Below, in pieces: positions 16,992 to 26,079 of a stretch of DNA of 64,000 bases. Below the pieces are notes generated by a model. It saw only the letters and a program-made list of their open reading frames with translations, made no database searches and had not been told where the DNA came from. Within the stretch, counting starts at the first letter, position 1. Every line of letters starts with the position of its first letter. The DNA lies in contig NZ_LQPC01000030.1 in the NCBI RefSeq assembly GCF_002101705.1, positions 372,001 to 436,000 on the forward strand, written 5' to 3'. This DNA is from Mycolicibacterium iranicum. Its GTDB lineage: Bacteria > Actinomycetota > Actinomycetes > Mycobacteriales > Mycobacteriaceae. The translations under genes were made by a program, and so were the position numbers.

Positions 16992-18359
16992 GTGCTGCCC
17001 TCCCGTTCCCGGTTGGAGAGCTGGAATCCGGACTCCCTGACATACACCGGGAGAGCAGTCAGAGATCAAGGCCAGGCCGTCGCGGATTCAGTGTCGACGT
17101 TGAGCAGGAACATTTCGACGATGCCCGAGACCAGAGCCTGGTCGGGCGACGCACACGACGCCGCGACGAGGATGTTCGAGCGCGCGAGCAACCAGACCAA
17201 GAGCTTCTCGACCTATACATCCGCGATCAGCGACGCCCTCATCGCAGGCGCCGGAACGATCGGCCGGGCCCGAACGGCGTTGTTGGACAAGGCCGATCAG
17301 ATCGACATGACGGGCCAGTTGTACGTCAACGATCAGTGGGTGGTGTTGATCACGGGCGCCAAGATGACTCTCGAAGAGGCGGCGGAGCTGGAAAGGCGGG
17401 CGCAGGCAGAGCAGGGCATCGTCAACCGACTGCTGGTGGCGGTGGGCGCTGCCGACGATGCGACGGCCGACAGTCTCACCGCCGCCGCGAACCCGCATGG
17501 ATTCGAAATGCCCCGCGCTTCCGACGATCCGTTCAGCATCCCGACGCCCGGCTCGCAGAGACCGATCGACGAGGTCCCCAACCCGTCGAATGCAATGGGC
17601 ATGACCCAACAGGCCATCATCCGGGATACAGATATGGCCCAGACCGTTCGCGACACCAAGACCGAGACGAAGTACGACCCCGAGACCGGCGACGAGATCT
17701 CCACAACCACAACGATTTACAAGCAAGACGGCAGCAAGCACGTCACCACCGTCAACGCCCGACCGACGTTCCCTGATCGAGGACCGACCACCACCGAAAT
17801 TCACTACGACAAGGACGGCAACGAGATCTCGGAAACCAGCTCGTTCACGTTTAATGACCTAGGGGACCATGGGATGAGAAACGCGCATGTCACCACGGTC
17901 ACGTTTCCCAATCAAACCGTCACCACGCTCGTCGAGTACCCCGGTGGTGGGAAGAGCGCCACCGTCCAGGTACCGGGTCGACCTCCGGCCGATGTGCCAC
18001 TGGAGCTCTTCAACAAGCCAATCCTGACGTCGGCCGAAACCGCATTAACCGGGCTGGAGTCTGCCCGCGGCCTCCCAATGCTGTCGCAGGAAGCCGCCGA
18101 GCGGGTCCAGATCGGAGCCAAGTACGGCGGTCCTGCACTGGGCATCGGTTCGGCGTTGTGGGACGTGGCAACCGCGGAAACGGGATTCACAAGATGCGTG
18201 GCCGCAGCGGAGGGGGTCACATCCTTCACGACGGGCACGCTCGCCGGTTTGGCGGCGTCGGAAGCGGGGCCTGGGACCGCCATTCTGGTCGGAATCGCCG
18301 CCTCCGAAGGAGGTACGGCGCTCGGTAATTGGATTGGAAACACCTTTTGTCCTCGATGA
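16992..18359 (+). CDS. ESX-associated secreted-type protein with WXG100-like N-terminus
   Basis: 455 aa from the GTG at 16992, which gives MLPSRSRLESWNPDSLTYTG, the usual beginning of this family; an ATG at 16941 would add 17 atypical residues. The first 150 residues are helical with a WSGDAHDAA turn resembling the W-x-G turn of ESX substrates. Residues about 210-330 carry polar repeats (DPETGDEISTTTTIYKQDG; IHYDKDGNEISETSSFTF). The C-terminus is Gly/Ala-rich and hydrophobic (GTLAGLAASEAGPGTAILVG). The next gene overlaps it by 4 nt and an EspG-type chaperone gene converges just beyond, supporting type VII secretion. Confidence 0.6.
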   Translation: MLPSRSRLESWNPDSLTYTGRAVRDQGQAVADSVSTLSRNISTMPETRAWSGDAHDAATRMFERASNQTKSFSTYTSAISDALIAGAGTIGRARTALLDKADQIDMTGQLYVNDQWVVLITGAKMTLEEAAELERRAQAEQGIVNRLLVAVGAADDATADSLTAAANPHGFEMPRASDDPFSIPTPGSQRPIDEVPNPSNAMGMTQQAIIRDTDMAQTVRDTKTETKYDPETGDEISTTTTIYKQDGSKHVTTVNARPTFPDRGPTTTEIHYDKDGNEISETSSFTFNDLGDHGMRNAHVTTVTFPNQTVTTLVEYPGGGKSATVQVPGRPPADVPLELFNKPILTSAETALTGLESARGLPMLSQEAAERVQIGAKYGGPALGIGSALWDVATAETGFTRCVAAAEGVTSFTTGTLAGLAASEAGPGTAILVGIAASEGGTALGNWIGNTFCPR

Positions 18360-19099
18360 GAAGTCCTGCACGACCTATCGTGCTCGCCATTGCGTTGGCG
18401 GGAATCGGCGCCTTCACCAGCTATTGGTCAGTGGTGTGGGCAGTCCGCGGCAGCTACGTGACCGCACTGATCATGCTGGCTGTGACCGTTTGGGGCTTCG
18501 GCTTCGCGGCGTACTTCACCAGCACTGCCCTAGGGGTAGGGAAGCCACGAATCGAAAGCGGCACTTCGGGCACTCTGCTTCGCCCTCCGAGGTTCGTCGA
18601 CACGGTAACCATTGCGCCAGTAGCAGCGATGACATCGGCCGGTGTACTTCATCTCGTCTTCGCCCCACTCGGCATGGTGGACTATGTGACGAGAGGCATT
18701 GCGCGGGCCGTTCCTCTTGCCTGCATTTTCCTTGTGCTGTTTGGTGTACCGACGCTATACCGGATGGTCAAACACAAGGGCGGCGGACACCTGCGGGTCG
18801 ACACGGCCGGCTACGAAGTGTGGAACAGCCACTGGAACTCGTTCAGGCGCGGCTCGTGGGATGAACTCGACGACATCGCGGATCACAAACGCAAGGGGCG
18901 GAAGCCTTTCAACGAGCTGATCGTCTTCGCTCCAACAAATGGACCCGAAGCCGTTTTGTACTCCGACGCCCTCACCGATAACAGTGACGCACTGCGCGAA
19001 TGGGTGCGGTTCTATTGGCAGCACCCGGAATACCGCGGCGAGCTACTCGACGAACGAGCCGTGCACCGCCTCGACGAGCAGGCGTTCACCACCGAGTGA
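18356..19099 (+). CDS. Integral membrane protein downstream of ESX-type substrate
   Basis: 247 aa; the ATG overlaps the previous stop (ATGA). Four hydrophobic segments are visible (about 8-27, 33-53, 80-100 and 112-130), followed by a soluble C-terminal domain of 110 residues with WNSHWNSFRRGSWDELDDIA. The arrangement of membrane anchor plus cytosolic domain, coupled to an ESX-type substrate, suggests a role with it at the membrane. No family name recognised. Confidence 0.6.
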   Translation: MRSPARPIVLAIALAGIGAFTSYWSVVWAVRGSYVTALIMLAVTVWGFGFAAYFTSTALGVGKPRIESGTSGTLLRPPRFVDTVTIAPVAAMTSAGVLHLVFAPLGMVDYVTRGIARAVPLACIFLVLFGVPTLYRMVKHKGGGHLRVDTAGYEVWNSHWNSFRRGSWDELDDIADHKRKGRKPFNELIVFAPTNGPEAVLYSDALTDNSDALREWVRFYWQHPEYRGELLDERAVHRLDEQAFTTE

Positions 19100-19877
19100 C
19101 GTCGGCGATCATGCCGTTGACGTACGCCGTCAGCGTCTCCACGTCGACAGGTTCGGCGTTCTCGGCATCACCCGAATCGAAGACGTAGTCGCCGTCGTCG
19201 CGGATCTGGACCCACTGCAGGACCGAGACGTCCGAACCACCACGCACCTGCACCGTTCCCGTCGCCACCACGTCTCGGATGCCGACACGCGGGACCGTCA
19301 CGTCGGACGGTGGCGGCGCAAGGAAGTCGAGATCGGACTCATGGGACGCGTCTGGACTCGATTCCCCGCTGGCCGTCACCGCGATGCGCGGGTGCGCACC
19401 GGCGCCGACCAGCCCGACCGATTCGACGATGGCGGGACCCATCATCTCCGGCGACACCGCATAGAGGTCGACGATGTCCACACCACGGTCGCTGCCCTGC
19501 ACCGCGACGAACGCGGACTCACCCGACCGTAGACCATGCATACGCAGATCCGGCGTGTCCTCGGCGGAAAGGCGCACCCGGCACTCCACGCAAAAATCTG
19601 ACCGCACAAGGGTTTCCACCCATGCCCGAACCCCGTGCAACTCATCCTTCAAGCGCTCGTCGATCGGGCGCACGTTCCTGGTGGCAAGCCACACCGACCC
19701 GACCGGTCGGCTACGACCGAGGGGAAACGGCAACGAATCAAAGCTGTACAGCGCGCAGGCCGCCTCCAGATCGACCACCGCGACGGTGCCCGTCAGTTCG
19801 GACCAAATCGACTCCGGGAGGCTCGGCCTTGCAGTCACACGAACATTCTCCCGTGCGGCGCCGATGAGTTCTGACAC
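19086..19877 (-). CDS. EspG family ESX secretion-associated protein
   Basis: 263 aa, convergent with the membrane protein and overlapping it by 14 nt. The central sequence VDIVDLYAVSPEMMGPAIVE and then SVGLVGAGAHPRIAV is characteristic of EspG-type chaperones, which bind PE/PPE or related substrates for type VII secretion. No signal peptide; cytosolic. With the two genes before it, this suggests a small ESX accessory group outside the main ESX clusters. Confidence 0.6.
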   Translation of the reverse strand: MSELIGAARENVRVTARPSLPESIWSELTGTVAVVDLEAACALYSFDSLPFPLGRSRPVGSVWLATRNVRPIDERLKDELHGVRAWVETLVRSDFCVECRVRLSAEDTPDLRMHGLRSGESAFVAVQGSDRGVDIVDLYAVSPEMMGPAIVESVGLVGAGAHPRIAVTASGESSPDASHESDLDFLAPPPSDVTVPRVGIRDVVATGTVQVRGGSDVSVLQWVQIRDDGDYVFDSGDAENAEPVDVETLTAYVNGMIADVTRW

Positions 19878-19897
19878 CAGAACCGGTCTGCCCGCTC

Positions 19898-20392
19898 ATG
19901 ACGGACGACACCGTGGCCGCGCGCATCACCATTAACGCGTCGGCCGAGACTGTTTTCGAAGTGCTGACCGATCCGGCAACGCACGCCGCGATCGACGGCA
20001 CCGGCTGGGTGCAGCAGCCGGCCGACACCGACCGTCTGACCGCGGTCGGGCAGATCTTCAGGATGGGCATGTACCACGACGGCCACCCGAACAAGCAGTA
20101 CGAGATGGCCAATCGCATCGAAGTTTTCGACCCGCCCACGGCCATTGCGTGGATGCCGGGAGCCCAACCCCGCCACATTCCCGGTCGCGACCCCGCCGAG
20201 GGCGACGCCGTCGAGTATGGCGGGTGGATCTGGCGATACGATCTGAAACCCGACGGCGCAGACCGAACCATTGTCACGCTCACCTATGACTGGTCACGCG
20301 TGCAGAACCGTGATATCGACTTTCCGCCGTTCCGGCCCGAGCACCTGGACAACTCGCTGAAGCATCTCGCGAAGCTCGCCGCGCGCTTTTAG
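19898..20392 (+). CDS. SRPBCC (START-like / polyketide cyclase) domain protein
   Basis: 164 aa, divergent from the EspG gene by 20 nt. The N-terminus ARITINASAETVFEVLTDPA is the standard first strand and helix of SRPBCC proteins, and IEVFDPPTAIAWMPG and the C-terminal helix HLDNSLKHLAKLAARF complete the helix-grip fold. It probably binds a hydrophobic ligand in the cytosol. It ends 10 nt before the convergent crtU gene. Confidence 0.75.
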   Translation: MTDDTVAARITINASAETVFEVLTDPATHAAIDGTGWVQQPADTDRLTAVGQIFRMGMYHDGHPNKQYEMANRIEVFDPPTAIAWMPGAQPRHIPGRDPAEGDAVEYGGWIWRYDLKPDGADRTIVTLTYDWSRVQNRDIDFPPFRPEHLDNSLKHLAKLAARF

Positions 20393-20402
20393 GCGGCGCG
20401 CC

Positions 20403-21953
20403 TTAGCGCTTGCGGCGCGGAATGTCCGGCACGCCGGCGAGCAGGCCCCGCTGCGGGATCCCGTCGATCGGCTCGGCGGCGACCCCCAGTTCGGCGAGCA
20501 CGTCGTTGGCCGCCAGCACCCCCGACATCGAGGAGCGCTCCATCAGGCCGGACAGGTACGGCAGTTCGACAAAGTCTCCGGCAACCCGCAGGCCTCGGGC
20601 ATCGGTGCGCACACGGGGCCGCGACCCGGACGAGCCCGGCGGGAACGCCGGAGCCGTCGCCTCCAGCCGGTTGTGGCTGTGCAGCACCTGCGCCTCGGAG
20701 GTCTCCGGCCACAGCACCGCCAGTTCGCGGCGCAGCGCAGCCGCCGCATCGTCGGCGTCGTTCAATGAACAGGAGTACGAATGCAATTCGATGATCGATC
20801 CGCCTGTGGATTCGGCCCACCGCCTGCTGGGTTCCTCGAGCCTGGAGTAGATCGCGATGGAATCCAGGTTCGGCTGGCCCGTCACCGCACTGAATACTGC
20901 CCTGTCCGCAGCGACGTCGCGGTCCAGCCACAACCTGCTGACCGCGAACGGCGGCGCCACTGTGAGGGATTCGCAGAGGCCGGCCAGCTGAGGGGCGATC
21001 GACGTCAACTCCGAGGCCGCTGCCAGCGACCGCAGCGCACCCGGATCGAGCGCCAGGATGAGGTGCCTGGTCGACAGCGCCTCCCCACTCTCGACCTCGA
21101 CGCGCCATCCGTGACGTTCGGGTGCGACGCCCGTCGCCGTAACACCCCGCCGGACATCGGCTCCGTGCCGAATCAGATACTCGTGCAACGGGTTCCATAT
21201 CGCTGTCGCGTAGTCGGTGTTGGGCACGTCGAAGCCGATGCCCTCCGGGTTGCCCAGGAAGTAGTAGTGGAACATCGCCACCAACTCGGCCGCCGACAAA
21301 GCGTTCTGGTTGCAGAAGAACGACCGGGCGAACGCCTCGAACAGCATGCTGCGGGTGCGCTCGGTCATGCCGAGCCGGTCCAGGAAGGCCGCCGCGTCGA
21401 CGTCGTCGAGATCGGCGATCGTCGTGGCGCGGTCGTAGGCCAGCAGGGCCCGCCCCGCCTCGGGGTCGGCGCGCAGCATCTCGCTGCGGGTCAGGCTCTT
21501 CGACCGCAGCACCAGCGCCAGCAGGTTCAGCGGCGGCGCGGCGGGCAGGCCGGAAAGATCTTCGGCGGGCCAGGTCGCCGAGATCACCGGGTAATTCGGC
21601 ACCGGGTCGAGGAAGGTCAGGTCCGGGTCGGCTCGACGCAGAATCGCAAGCCATGTGTAGTAGTGGCGGAAGAAGGCGTGGAAGCCGTGCTCGATGATTT
21701 GCGTGCTGCCGTCGGGCAGCGATTCCGGCCAGGCGCCGAGCCGCCCACCGAGATGGCCCGCGGCTTCGAGGAGGGTCACGCGCACGCCGCGCTCGGCGAG
21801 CACCACGGCCGCGGAGACCCCGGCGATACCGCCACCGACGACCACTGCCTCGGTCCCCGGCGGAACATCGCGGGCAAGCGTGGGATCCGGCGTCACCAGA
21901 CGGACGCGCCGCATGCGCAGCGGCGCCGCGCGCCGCTTCAACGGGTCAGCCAC
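20403..21953 (-). CDS. crtU: CrtU-type carotenoid desaturase/methyltransferase (aryl end-group formation)
   Basis: 516 aa from a GTG overlapping the cruF stop by 8 nt. The dinucleotide-binding motif is VVVGGGIAGVSAAVVLAERG near residue 36. The block HGFHAFFRHYYTWLAILRR and the later AELVAMFHYYFLGNPEGIGF are distinctive for CrtU enzymes, which aromatise and methylate beta-ionone rings (beta-carotene to isorenieratene, gamma-carotene to chlorobactene). The C-terminal FAD-binding strand is GLRVAGDFVELPYLSGLMER. Together with cruF, a glycosyltransferase and a CrtI homologue it suggests aromatic, possibly glycosylated, carotenoids. Confidence 0.75.
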   Translation of the reverse strand: MADPLKRRAAPLRMRRVRLVTPDPTLARDVPPGTEAVVVGGGIAGVSAAVVLAERGVRVTLLEAAGHLGGRLGAWPESLPDGSTQIIEHGFHAFFRHYYTWLAILRRADPDLTFLDPVPNYPVISATWPAEDLSGLPAAPPLNLLALVLRSKSLTRSEMLRADPEAGRALLAYDRATTIADLDDVDAAAFLDRLGMTERTRSMLFEAFARSFFCNQNALSAAELVAMFHYYFLGNPEGIGFDVPNTDYATAIWNPLHEYLIRHGADVRRGVTATGVAPERHGWRVEVESGEALSTRHLILALDPGALRSLAAASELTSIAPQLAGLCESLTVAPPFAVSRLWLDRDVAADRAVFSAVTGQPNLDSIAIYSRLEEPSRRWAESTGGSIIELHSYSCSLNDADDAAAALRRELAVLWPETSEAQVLHSHNRLEATAPAFPPGSSGSRPRVRTDARGLRVAGDFVELPYLSGLMERSSMSGVLAANDVLAELGVAAEPIDGIPQRGLLAGVPDIPRRKR

Positions 21954-22719
21954 GACGCCGCCACAGTGTCACCGCGAAGGGGATCGCTACCGCACCCATG
22001 ATCACCCCGCCGGTCACCGCCGAGCCCGGCAGACCGAAGAACACCGCATGCGCCATGACTGACGAAAAGTACACCCACAGGTACAGCGTCGCTGCGGGGC
22101 CCGACGGTCCGTCTCCGCGACGCAGTGTCGCGTTCAACAGGCCAAGCACCACCAACGACACCAGCAGCCACCCGGCGTAATTGGTCAGCGGCACCCCGGG
22201 AATCAAGGGCAGCCCCGGATCGGGGTCGAACCAGAACCAGTGCCCCGCGGCCACCATCTGCGGATCCAGGAACAGGTCCCACGCCGTCAGCGCGAACGCG
22301 CCGATCAACACCACGGCAACACCGCGCCGCACGAGCGTGCGAGCCACCACCAGCGCCGGCCACGCCATCATGACCCACGCCAACGGAACGACCAGCGGAA
22401 CTCCGAGCAGTTCTGGCCCGAGCGTGCCGGTGTAGGCGTAGCCGCCGAACGGAAAGCCGGTCGCGACCCCGACTGCCTCGGCGAACAACCCGCCACCGCC
22501 GGCGATTGCGATCAGCAGCACCGCGCCGCTTCGGCCGTGTAGGCGCGCCACGTCGGCCACCGATGCCATGAAGAAGACGATCACGCTCGTCACCGTCACC
22601 GAGGTACGCCAAGGCTCGGGCATCAGCGGATACATGATCTGCACCGCGATGGCCGCGGCCACCAGCGACCAGCTGACGCGCGACGCGCCGAATCGAACTA
22701 CTGGGGCGACCACAGCCAC
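21946..22719 (-). CDS. cruF: CruF-type carotenoid 1',2'-hydratase (membrane)
   Basis: 257 aa with seven or eight hydrophobic helices. Signature segments are GFPFGGYAYTGTLGPELLGV with VPLAWVMMAWPALV, the aspartate-rich AWDLFLDPQMVAAGHWFW, and GVPLTNYAGWLLVSLV, all characteristic of the PF04240 carotenoid biosynthesis family, which adds water to the psi end of carotenoids. Its end overlaps crtU. It diverges from the glycosyltransferase gene by 84 nt, so the shared promoters lie between them. Confidence 0.8.
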   Translation of the reverse strand: MAVVAPVVRFGASRVSWSLVAAAIAVQIMYPLMPEPWRTSVTVTSVIVFFMASVADVARLHGRSGAVLLIAIAGGGGLFAEAVGVATGFPFGGYAYTGTLGPELLGVPLVVPLAWVMMAWPALVVARTLVRRGVAVVLIGAFALTAWDLFLDPQMVAAGHWFWFDPDPGLPLIPGVPLTNYAGWLLVSLVVLGLLNATLRRGDGPSGPAATLYLWVYFSSVMAHAVFFGLPGSAVTGGVIMGAVAIPFAVTLWRRRG

Positions 22720-22803
22720 GCGTGGACCTCCGGAATCGATGATGGACAGCGACGATGTCGTACCTGCGATGGGCGCAGCGGCCGGGCTCCGTAGAGTTTG
22801 CAG

Positions 22804-23922
22804 ATGCCTGGTGCTCGTCTGCCTGAAACGCTGCGGATCCTAACCGTGGCGGGGTCTGTGCTGGCCTGCGTCGGTACCACCCACCAGATTCTGAACCAGC
22901 GCCTGCTGCGACGCCCGCCGGTCGATCCGCCGCCGGTGGACACCGCTGTGTCGGTGCTGATCCCGGCGCGCGACGAGGCACACCGAATCGCGCCGACGAT
23001 CCGGTCGGTGCTCGCCCAGCGTGGCCTGAACGACGTCGAGGTGGTGGTTCTTGATGACAACTCCATTGACGGTACCGCCAATGTCGTCGAATCGACTGCG
23101 GCGGGCGATCCGCGGCTGCGGATCCTGACCGGCACCGCGCCGCCCCCCGGTTTCCTGGGCAAGCCGCACGCGTGCGCGCAGCTGGCGGCGGCCGCGCGCG
23201 GCGAGATCCTCGTGTTTGTCGACGCCGACGTGACCCTGGCTCCCGACGCGGTGGCGGCGGCCGTGGCCGTTCTGCGGGGGCCGGAACGGTTCGATCTGGT
23301 GTGCCCGTGGCCCCGTCAGGTCGCCGTCGGTGTACTCGGCCGGCTGATTCAGCCGCTGCTGGCGTGGTCGTGGCTGACCACGCTTCCGCTGCGGGTAGCC
23401 GAACGGTCCCCGCGCCTGTCGATGGCCGTGGCCAACGGGCAGTTCCTCGTCGTCGACGCCGATGCGCTCGCGCGTGCTGGCGGGTGGGAATCGGTGTCGG
23501 GGTTGGTGCTCGACGACATCGGGCTGGCGCGCGCCGTGCGGTCCGCCGGCGGCCGTACCGGGCTGGCGGACGGGTCACGCCTGGCGTCGTGCCACATGTA
23601 CCTGGACGGGCGCGAACTCTATGACGGGTACCGCAAGTCGCTATGGGCGGCGTTCGGCTCCCCTGCGGGTGCGGCGGCCGTCGGTGCGGCGTTGCTTCTC
23701 GTCTACGTCGTCCCCGCCGTCGGCGCGGTGCGCGGCCACCGGGTCGGGGTGGTCGGCTACGCCGCTGCGGCCATCGGGCGGGCGTTCGCGGCGCGGTGGT
23801 CGGGCCGGCCGTGGGACGCGGTCGCCCATCCCGTCTCCGTCGTCGCGCTGGTGGGGCTGCTGGCCGCGTCCTGGGTCGGACGGGTGCGGGGCACCCTGCA
23901 CTGGAAGGGCCGCGCGCTGTGA
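22804..23922 (+). CDS. Family 2 glycosyltransferase (CruG/CruC-like)
   Basis: 372 aa from ATG 22804. GT-A core: VSVLIPARDEAHRIAPTIRS, VVVLDDNSIDGT, then the DxD-like FVDADVTLAP, LVLDDIGLAR and a C-terminal pair of membrane helices (residues about 278-300 and 340-360). The layout matches membrane-associated carotenoid glycosyltransferases such as CruG, and the neighbouring cruF hydratase would make the hydroxyl group to be glycosylated. The exact sugar is unknown. The stop overlaps the next gene (GTGA). Confidence 0.65.
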   Translation: MPGARLPETLRILTVAGSVLACVGTTHQILNQRLLRRPPVDPPPVDTAVSVLIPARDEAHRIAPTIRSVLAQRGLNDVEVVVLDDNSIDGTANVVESTAAGDPRLRILTGTAPPPGFLGKPHACAQLAAAARGEILVFVDADVTLAPDAVAAAVAVLRGPERFDLVCPWPRQVAVGVLGRLIQPLLAWSWLTTLPLRVAERSPRLSMAVANGQFLVVDADALARAGGWESVSGLVLDDIGLARAVRSAGGRTGLADGSRLASCHMYLDGRELYDGYRKSLWAAFGSPAGAAAVGAALLLVYVVPAVGAVRGHRVGVVGYAAAAIGRAFAARWSGRPWDAVAHPVSVVALVGLLAASWVGRVRGTLHWKGRAL

Positions 23923-25421
23923 GCGCGGTGGTGGTCATCGGCGCCGGCCTGGGCGGGTTGGCGGCCGCGGCACGACTCGCCGCGGCCGGTCATCGGGTGA
24001 CCGTCTTCGAGGGTTCCGCCGAGGTCGGCGGCAAGTTGGGGCTGTGGGAACGCGACGGGTTCCGGTTCGACACCGGTCCGTCGCTGCTGACCATTCCCGC
24101 AGTGCTGGAGCAGTTGTTCACCGACACGGGCGGGCCGGGGGGCCTTGCGCTGGAGCCGGTGGAACCCGCGTTTTCGTACTTCTTCGCCGACGGGACCGAG
24201 CTGACGGTGCCGCACGACCCCGCGCGGATCCCGGAGGCGTTCGACGAGGCTTTCGGCGCCGGTGCCGGAGACGCGTGGCGGCGGCTGCACGCCCGGTCGC
24301 GGCGGCTGTGGGAGCTGGTCGGTGAACCTGTGCTGCGCCGTCCGGTGTCGCTTCCGGCGCTGGCCCGGATGAGTGTGCGGCCGGCCGATCTGCGTGCGGT
24401 CGCGCCGTGGCAGACGATCGACGGGCTCGGCAGGAGCCTGCTGCCGGATGCGCGAATGCGGATGTGGCTCAACCGGTATGCCACCTATTCGGGTTCCGAC
24501 GCGCGCCGCACCCCGTCGGTGCTGGCGGTCACGTCGTTCGTCGAGCAGGAATTCGGCGCCTGGTATGTGGCCGGGGGTTTGCGCCGGATCATCGAAGCGG
24601 TCGCAGCCCGCTGTGACGAGCTCGGTGTGGTCATCCACACTGGAAGCCGGGTCGAGGGGGTGCTGACGGACGGCGGCCGAGCCCGAGGGGTGCGGGTGGG
24701 TGGCCGCGAAATTCCCGCCGACGTGGTGGTGTGCAATGCCGACGCCAGCGAGTTGTACGACGGCCTTTTCCCGTCCCGCGTTGCGGCGCGTGCCCGGCGT
24801 CGGGTCCGCCGCACGCCGCGATCGATGGCTGGTTTCGTGCTGTTGCTGGGGCTGTCGGGCCGCTCGGAGGGCACCGCGCACCGCGTGTACTTCCCGGCCG
24901 ACTACGCCGCCGAATTCGATGCGATCTTCGGGCGGAGGCCGCACCCGGTGGCCGACCCGACCGTGTATGTGCACGCACCCGACGATCCTGCGCTGCGTCC
25001 CGACGACGACCACGAAGGCTGGTTCGTCATGGTCAACGCCCCGACGCACGACCCGAACCGGGGAGTCGACTGGGACGCACCCGGGCTGCGTGAGAGCTAC
25101 ACCCGGCGGGTCCTGGACGTCCTCGCCGCCCGCGGCGTCGATGTCGCCGACCGTATCCGCTTCGTCGAGGCGGTGACGCCCGCGGACCTGCAGCGCCGCA
25201 CCGGCGCCCCGGGCGGCGCCATCTACGGCACCGCGTCGCACGGCCCGCGCGCGGCGCTGCGCCGTCCTGCCAACCGGGGGGCGATCCCCGGGCTCTACCT
25301 GGTCGGTGGGTCTGCCCATCCCGGTGGTGGCATCCCGCTGGTCCTGATGTCGGCCGAGATCGTCGCCGGACTCATCGGTCCGGCGGGAACGCCGCAGGAA
25401 TCGTCCGCTGGACACCGATGA
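23919..25421 (+). CDS. CrtI-family carotenoid desaturase (phytoene desaturase type)
   Basis: 500 aa from the GTG at 23919 that overlaps the glycosyltransferase stop. N-terminal FAD motif VVIGAGLGGLAAAARLAAAG, then EVGGKLGLWERDGFRFDTGP, which is diagnostic for CrtI-type enzymes. The C-terminal GLYLVGGSAHPGGGIPLVLM completes the FAD site. In a cluster with cruF and crtU it may act as a CrtD-like 3',4'-desaturase rather than the primary phytoene desaturase; sequence alone cannot tell. It overlaps the convergent phosphatidyltransferase gene by 50 nt. Confidence 0.75.
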   Translation: MSAVVVIGAGLGGLAAAARLAAAGHRVTVFEGSAEVGGKLGLWERDGFRFDTGPSLLTIPAVLEQLFTDTGGPGGLALEPVEPAFSYFFADGTELTVPHDPARIPEAFDEAFGAGAGDAWRRLHARSRRLWELVGEPVLRRPVSLPALARMSVRPADLRAVAPWQTIDGLGRSLLPDARMRMWLNRYATYSGSDARRTPSVLAVTSFVEQEFGAWYVAGGLRRIIEAVAARCDELGVVIHTGSRVEGVLTDGGRARGVRVGGREIPADVVVCNADASELYDGLFPSRVAARARRRVRRTPRSMAGFVLLLGLSGRSEGTAHRVYFPADYAAEFDAIFGRRPHPVADPTVYVHAPDDPALRPDDDHEGWFVMVNAPTHDPNRGVDWDAPGLRESYTRRVLDVLAARGVDVADRIRFVEAVTPADLQRRTGAPGGAIYGTASHGPRAALRRPANRGAIPGLYLVGGSAHPGGGIPLVLMSAEIVAGLIGPAGTPQESSAGHR

Positions 25422-26055
25422 CCAGTTGCACCATGCCGACGATCCCGACCACAGTCCACGTGACGGCCAGCGCTGTGGCCCAGTCCCACCCCATCGGGGG
25501 TATACCGGTCGGGAATGTCGCCGCGCCGATCGCGGCCGCGGCCACGACAATCAGCCGCGTAGGCCGTTCGGCGACGGTGACGGCACCGACGCCCGGCATC
25601 CCGACCGACTGTGCCCGAGCTCGGAGGTACTCCATCACGAACAGCAGCGCCAGCGACGCCAGCACCCATGGCAGAGGCGCACCGAGTGCCAGCAGCGCCG
25701 CACCCAGGGCGAGATCGCCGAGACGGTCGGCCACCGCGTCGACGACCGCGCCGAGGGGGCGCGCGCGACCCGTGCACAGCGCGACGGCGCCGTCGAGGCC
25801 GTCGAAGAAGCCCGAGGCGACCACGAGCACAGCCGTCAGCACCGGCCACCCAGCTACCGCCGCCGCCCACGCCCCGACCAGTGCCAGCAGCCCCAGAAGC
25901 GACAAGACGTCTGGCGGGATACGCAGCACCGGCCCCCTGGTGAGCGCCCAGATCATCCGCAGCCAACCGCGCACCAGCAGAGACGGCTGCACTCCGCTGT
26001 GCAGCGAGGACCAGTGCGCGTTGTCGGCGGTCCCGTCGGCCGGCCCGTCCGTCAT
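25372..26055 (-). CDS. CDP-alcohol phosphatidyltransferase family membrane protein
   Basis: 227 aa from ATG 26055. The active-site block FFDGLDGAVALCTGRARPLG then AVVDAVADRLGD follows the CDP-OH motif DGxxA-R-x8-G-x3-D-x3-D: D, G, A, R, G, D and D can all be placed. Five or six transmembrane helices. It transfers a phosphatidyl group from CDP-diacylglycerol to an unidentified alcohol, or a related reaction. It diverges from the YihY-type gene by 24 nt. Confidence 0.75.
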   Translation of the reverse strand: MTDGPADGTADNAHWSSLHSGVQPSLLVRGWLRMIWALTRGPVLRIPPDVLSLLGLLALVGAWAAAVAGWPVLTAVLVVASGFFDGLDGAVALCTGRARPLGAVVDAVADRLGDLALGAALLALGAPLPWVLASLALLFVMEYLRARAQSVGMPGVGAVTVAERPTRLIVVAAAAIGAATFPTGIPPMGWDWATALAVTWTVVGIVGMVQLVIGVQRTIPAAFPPDR

Positions 26056-26079
26056 CACTCCAGCCTGCCAGGCACGCCG

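Noticed and set aside
21938..23938. 666-codon minus-strand open frame over cruF and the glycosyltransferase
   Set aside because: Mostly Arg/Pro/Ala with no domain; overlaps two convincing genes in other frames.
23757..25550. 597-codon open frame on the minus strand over the carotenoid genes
   Set aside because: Antisense to clear CrtI and glycosyltransferase genes; Arg/Gln/His-rich low-complexity product typical of GC-rich shadow frames.
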